The translations under genes and the position numbers were made by a program. Below the pieces are notes generated by a model that ran no database searches, had not been told where the DNA came from, and was given only the letters and a program-made list of their open reading frames with translations. 64,000 bases of DNA, from the NCBI GenBank assembly GCA_016190245.1, contig JACPQY010000024.1, positions 62,001 to 126,000 of the forward strand, in the 5' to 3' direction. Numbering within the stretch: the first letter of the stretch is position 1; the number at the start of each line of letters is the position of its first letter. This document shows positions 61,342 to 64,000 of the stretch, piece by piece. This DNA is from Nitrospirota bacterium. Its GTDB lineage: Bacteria; JACPQY01.

Positions 61342-62361
61342 CTACAGCGTGCGACCGGCCGCTTCGGCGAACCGGCGCAGCTCCCCCATGAGCGTCGCGA
61401 ATTTCTCGGGCTTGAGGGACTGACCGCCGTCGCTGAGCGCTTTCTCGGGCTGGTTGTGGACTTCGATAATGAGGCCGTCCGCCCCGCAGGCCACGGCGGC
61501 CTTGGCCATCGGCGCCACCCATCTCCAGTACCCCGTGCCGTGGCTCGGATCCACGATGATCGGCAGGTGGGTCTTGGAGGCGAGGACGGGGACGGCGTTG
61601 AGATCGAGCGTGTTGCGTGTGGCCGTCTCGAACGTTCGAATGCCGCGCTCGCAAAGGATCACGTTCTCGTTGCCCCCGGCGAGGATGTACTCCGCGCAGA
61701 GGAGGAATTCCTGGATGGTCGTGGAAAGGCCCCGCTTCAGAAGGACCGGGCGTTTGACCTTGCCGAGCGCCTTGAGGAGAGCGAAGTTTTGGACGTTGCG
61801 CGCGCCCACCTGGATGACGTCCGAGTACTCCTCGAAAAGATGGACGTCCGTCGGGCTCATGATCTCGGTCACGATGGGGAGGCCCGTGCGCTCGCGGGCC
61901 TCGACCAGCAATTTGAGCCCCTCCTCCTCGAGGCCCTGGAAGGCAAAGGGGGAGGTTCGGGGCTTGTAGGCCCCCCCCCGGAGGAACTGCGCGCCGGCCT
62001 CCTTGACCCGGGTCGCCACCTCGATGATCTGCTCGCGGCTCTCCACCGAGCAGGGTCCGGCAATCACCGAGATGCGCTGCCCTCCCACCTCGATGCCGTT
62101 CACGGACACGGCCGTGCGCTCGGGCTTGAACTCCTTGGAGGCGAGCTTGAAGGGCTCGAGGACAAGGATGACCTTCTCGACGCCTGGCTGCTGTTCGAGC
62201 GTTTCCTTGGCCATGCTCTTGCCGCGCTCGTCACCGACGGCAGCGATGACCGTCCTCTCGACGCCCTCGATCATGTGAGGCAGGTACCCCAACTCGATCA
62301 CTTTCTCGCGCGCGGCTTGGATTTTGTCCCGCGAGCAACCCTTTTTCATCACCACAATCAT
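61342..62361 (-). CDS. aroF: DAHP synthase, type I-beta with N-terminal ACT-like domain
   Basis: 339 residues. The N-terminal 70 residues form the ferredoxin-like regulatory (ACT-like) domain ([30 protein letters not shown]). The barrel core has [51 protein letters not shown] and [32 protein letters not shown]. It joins PEP and erythrose-4-phosphate in the first step of aromatic amino-acid synthesis and is probably feedback-controlled through the N-terminal domain. ATG 62361 has AGGAGG about ten bases before it. Confidence 0.96.
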   Translation of the reverse strand: MIVVMKKGCSRDKIQAAREKVIELGYLPHMIEGVERTVIAAVGDERGKSMAKETLEQQPGVEKVILVLEPFKLASKEFKPERTAVSVNGIEVGGQRISVIAGPCSVESREQIIEVATRVKEAGAQFLRGGAYKPRTSPFAFQGLEEEGLKLLVEARERTGLPIVTEIMSPTDVHLFEEYSDVIQVGARNVQNFALLKALGKVKRPVLLKRGLSTTIQEFLLCAEYILAGGNENVILCERGIRTFETATRNTLDLNAVPVLASKTHLPIIVDPSHGTGYWRWVAPMAKAAVACGADGLIIEVHNQPEKALSDGGQSLKPEKFATLMGELRRFAEAAGRTL

Positions 62362-62444
62362 GGGGACGCGTGCCTCCTAAGTTCGCAGATTGTATTCGTT
62401 CTCGCAGGGGGATTCAACCGGTCTTCCCGGGGTTACCCCAAAAC

Positions 62445-62472
62445 TTGACGCTGTCCATGCCCGGCGTAGAAT
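62445..62472 (+). promoter_or_regulatory. Sigma-70-type promoter of the HEPN/PaREP1-like gene
   Basis: TTGACG (62445-62450), a 16-base spacer, TAGAAT (62467-62472). Transcription would begin about ten bases before the ATG at 62489, leaving a very short leader, much like the activator promoter at 36.2 kb. Confidence 0.5.
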
Positions 62473-62488
62473 GAAATGAGAGCAGATC

Positions 62489-62887
62489 ATGAGCAAGTAC
62501 TTGTTGCAGGCGGAAAAGTTCCACAAGAAGGCGCTGGCTGAGTTCCTCAAAGCCAAGAGAAACGGACTGGAGGAGACGGACATCATCCAGGCGGCGGAGA
62601 AGGGATGGCTTGCGGCGCATCGGGCGACGAACGCGCTGCTGGAACGGCATGGGAAAAAGATCACGGCCGGAACGCAGCGGAAACAACAGGACTTGATCGA
62701 TCTCGAGAGAGTATTCCCCGAGATCAAGAGGAGCGCCATCACCGACAAGTTCAACAGTTTCCACAGTAACTTGCACGTGGCTGCCGGCTGCATGGATTTT
62801 GTTTCAGCCAAGCTGATCGAGCGACACATCCGCGCGGTGGGCGAGTACATCCAAACCATTCGGCGGTTGACGGCGCGTGGGGGGTAA
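62489..62887 (+). CDS. Small alpha-helical protein, HEPN/PaREP1-like
   Basis: 132 residues, predicted all-helical, with ADxF-like AEKFHKKALAEFLKAK at the start, EKGWLAAHRATNALLERHG in the middle and a HIRAVGEYIQTIRRL end. The pattern resembles PaREP1/DUF5618 or HEPN-fold proteins, often found as single genes with no known role; some HEPN proteins are RNases with an Rx4-6H motif, but no clear copy is seen here. It is next to, but not in line with, a ribbon-helix-helix/PIN toxin-antitoxin pair. Confidence 0.6.
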   Translation: MSKYLLQAEKFHKKALAEFLKAKRNGLEETDIIQAAEKGWLAAHRATNALLERHGKKITAGTQRKQQDLIDLERVFPEIKRSAITDKFNSFHSNLHVAAGCMDFVSAKLIERHIRAVGEYIQTIRRLTARGG

Positions 62888-63127
62888 GAGGTCAGGCGAA
62901 GGATTTCGGCACGGTCGCGCGCACGGGATGCGTGAATCTGAGACTTGGCCTCACAGCCTCCGCACGTGCCCGGTCACGTTGGGAAGGTCACCGAGTTGGC
63001 CGAATTCCAAAGAAAGCATAGGCGTGCATGTCTGACCCCCGCACCCCCACTACGCGGCCCGCCCCGCAACGATCGCGATCTCGACGGGGTCGCCGGGGAT
63101 GGAGATGACGAGGGGGCTCACCGTGCC
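62888..63127. other. 240-base gap, no supported gene
   Basis: Between the helical-protein gene and the PIN toxin gene. It holds a GTCTGACCCCC string and a short open stretch on the minus strand (23 codons from GTG at 63119), but no family match, promoter or tRNA. It may be a degraded insertion. Confidence 0.4.
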
Positions 63128-63544
63128 CTACTGCGGTTCGCGCACCAGGCCCATCTGAACGAAGTGATGGTCGAACGCGAATACGCGCTGAACCCTGCGC
63201 TTCGCACACACCACCTGCGACGTGCAGTCCGTAAACGACCATTTCTTGTCCGCGCCGATCCGCTCAAGCACTTCCCACGCCTCCGCCTCATCCTCGTGGG
63301 ACAGATGCACGACGTCCAGTACACGACTTCGTTCCATCGCAAGTACCCGCTCCCGAAAAGCCCGCACCTTCTTTGGCCCCACCTCGCGAAGGAGTAGCGT
63401 GTACGTTTCATCAAACACGTAGCAACTGGTGACCAGCCGGTCCTGCCCAGCCGCGACGCCGTCCCGGTACCGTGCGGCCGCTTGGTGATGGCCGTCCGCC
63501 GGATCCTCCAGGGCCACCCAGCCGGAGGTGTCGACGAAGATCAC
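63128..63544 (-). CDS. PIN-domain toxin (VapC-like ribonuclease)
   Basis: 138 residues with the PIN acidic set: an N-terminal IFVDTSGWVAL (Asp5), Glu in FDETYTLLLREVG, and the later SFTDCTSQVV and AFDHHFVQMG aspartates. PIN toxins cut RNA, often initiator tRNA, under stress. The GTG start overlaps the antitoxin stop by four bases, the usual toxin-antitoxin coupling. Confidence 0.9.
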   Translation of the reverse strand: MIFVDTSGWVALEDPADGHHQAAARYRDGVAAGQDRLVTSCYVFDETYTLLLREVGPKKVRAFRERVLAMERSRVLDVVHLSHEDEAEAWEVLERIGADKKWSFTDCTSQVVCAKRRVQRVFAFDHHFVQMGLVREPQ

Positions 63545-63816
63545 GGACGAGATTTCGGCCTCGCCCCTTTCGCCCGGCGACCATACAGGTAGTCGTCCGC
63601 GCGCAGAGACAGATCCCCCGGCCCCCGTCCCTCGGACGGGTCACATCCCATGGCCAGGAGGGCCTGCCGTCCCGTGTCACCCTCGGTCTCTTGAACTTCC
63701 CTCTCCATGAGCGCCCTGAGAACCTCGGAGGCCGTCTTCCCCCGCCGACGTGACAATCTCTTGAACCCCTTCCAAGTATCCTCCTCGATCCGGATCGTGA
63801 TGGCGGTATCCTTCAT
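63541..63816 (-). CDS. Ribbon-helix-helix antitoxin
   Basis: 91 residues with an N-terminal ribbon-helix-helix (AITIRIEEDTWKGFKRLSRRRGKTASEVLRALMEREV) that binds DNA as a dimer, and a C-terminal tail (LSLRADDYLYGRRAKGARP) of the sort that wraps and blocks a PIN toxin. ATG 63816 is used; the frame to 63930 is an unlikely extension. It should repress its own operon and neutralise the PIN protein encoded downstream. Confidence 0.88.
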   Translation of the reverse strand: MKDTAITIRIEEDTWKGFKRLSRRRGKTASEVLRALMEREVQETEGDTGRQALLAMGCDPSEGRGPGDLSLRADDYLYGRRAKGARPKSRP

Positions 63817-63976
63817 GCCATGATGTTGATACAAATGCCGAGGCACGTCAATACATGCCCGCTTTCCCCCTCCGACCCGATCCTCGCAGGCTCCCCCGGG
63901 CCCTCTCTTCCGTGTGTATGCCGGGGACAAAATACCAAGAGCCTATCCTAAAACGTATCGCGGACCCCGCCGGAGC

Positions 63977-63998
63977 GGCAGAGCCTGAAGGCTCTGCT
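63977..63998. repeat. 22-nt hairpin at the window end
   Basis: GGCAGAGCCT-GA-AGGCTCTGCT, 10-2-10, with the outer pair a G-T. It has the same shape as the hairpins at 53.4 and 46.5 kb, with a different stem, and again is followed by AC. It lies about 160 bases upstream of the antitoxin start. Confidence 0.65.
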
Positions 63999-64000
63999 AC

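Noticed and set aside
62945-63397. 150-codon plus-strand frame opposite the PIN gene
   Set aside because: The PIN gene on the other strand has all family motifs and is coupled to its antitoxin.

Overview
The window is a dense, GC-rich stretch of bacterial chromosome with about 58 protein genes and very short intergenic gaps. It comes from a Gram-negative bacterium: there are outer-membrane and periplasmic proteins, lipoprotein signals and a SEC-C-tailed SecA. It respires (haem A synthesis, Sco, multihaem cytochrome) and is probably motile, since there is a flagellin gene with a sigma-28 promoter. Both sigma-28 and sigma-54 promoters can be read. The gene mix would fit an uncultured deltaproteobacterial-grade or related lineage, but nothing here fixes the phylum. 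I saw no rRNA, tRNA, CRISPR array or intact insertion sequence.

Layout. 1-3.3 kb: a universal-stress/PCP-reductase protein, a radical SAM protein carrying the same PCP-reductase domain, and an orphan TRAP binding protein. 3.3-7 kb: a hypothetical gene, ettA and an amidase. 7-14.8 kb (minus): TSUP permease, DUF819 protein, C45-like hydrolase, beta-barrel protein and penicillin-acylase-type lipoprotein. 14.9-20.8 kb (minus): ctaA, ctaB, an ABC exporter pair, sco, DUF420 and a sphingosine-1-phosphate-lyase-like enzyme, which together look like a cytochrome-oxidase maturation operon. 20.9-25.7 kb (minus): TetR regulator, LuxE-like and LuxC-like enzymes and a NOTUM-like esterase lipoprotein. 25.8-27.5 kb: a SagB-type nitroreductase. 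27.5-36 kb (minus): a ten-gene SUF iron-sulfur operon, from ferredoxin through mrp, sufC, sufB, sufD, a Rieske protein, sufS, sufU and sufT to a DUF971-rhodanese fusion. It is preceded by a consensus sigma-54 promoter and faces a divergent sigma-54 activator. 38-40.5 kb: methyltransferase, glycosyltransferase and sulfotransferase. 40.5-46.4 kb (minus): rhodanese, cyclophilin, then a GMC dehydrogenase / Tat subunit / multihaem cytochrome / GxGYxYP operon laced with heptanucleotide repeats. 46.6-51.3 kb (minus): a complete livKHMGF transporter. 51.5-62.4 kb: uvrD-type helicase, flagellin, holA, a HEAT-repeat protein with novel repeats, rpsT, secA and aroF. 62.5-64 kb: a small HEPN/PaREP1-like gene and a ribbon-helix-helix/PIN toxin-antitoxin pair.

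Most notable are (i) the SUF operon that appears to be under sigma-54 control by a divergently encoded GAF-AAA-Fis activator, with a palindromic upstream site and a structured leader; (ii) heptanucleotide repeat tracts that encode the signal peptides of two neighbouring exported proteins; (iii) a protein with three PCP-reductase domains next to a radical SAM enzyme with a fourth; (iv) a TetR/LuxE/LuxC/NOTUM-like operon with a near-perfect operator; and (v) a dispersed family of 22-nt hairpins with different stem sequences.
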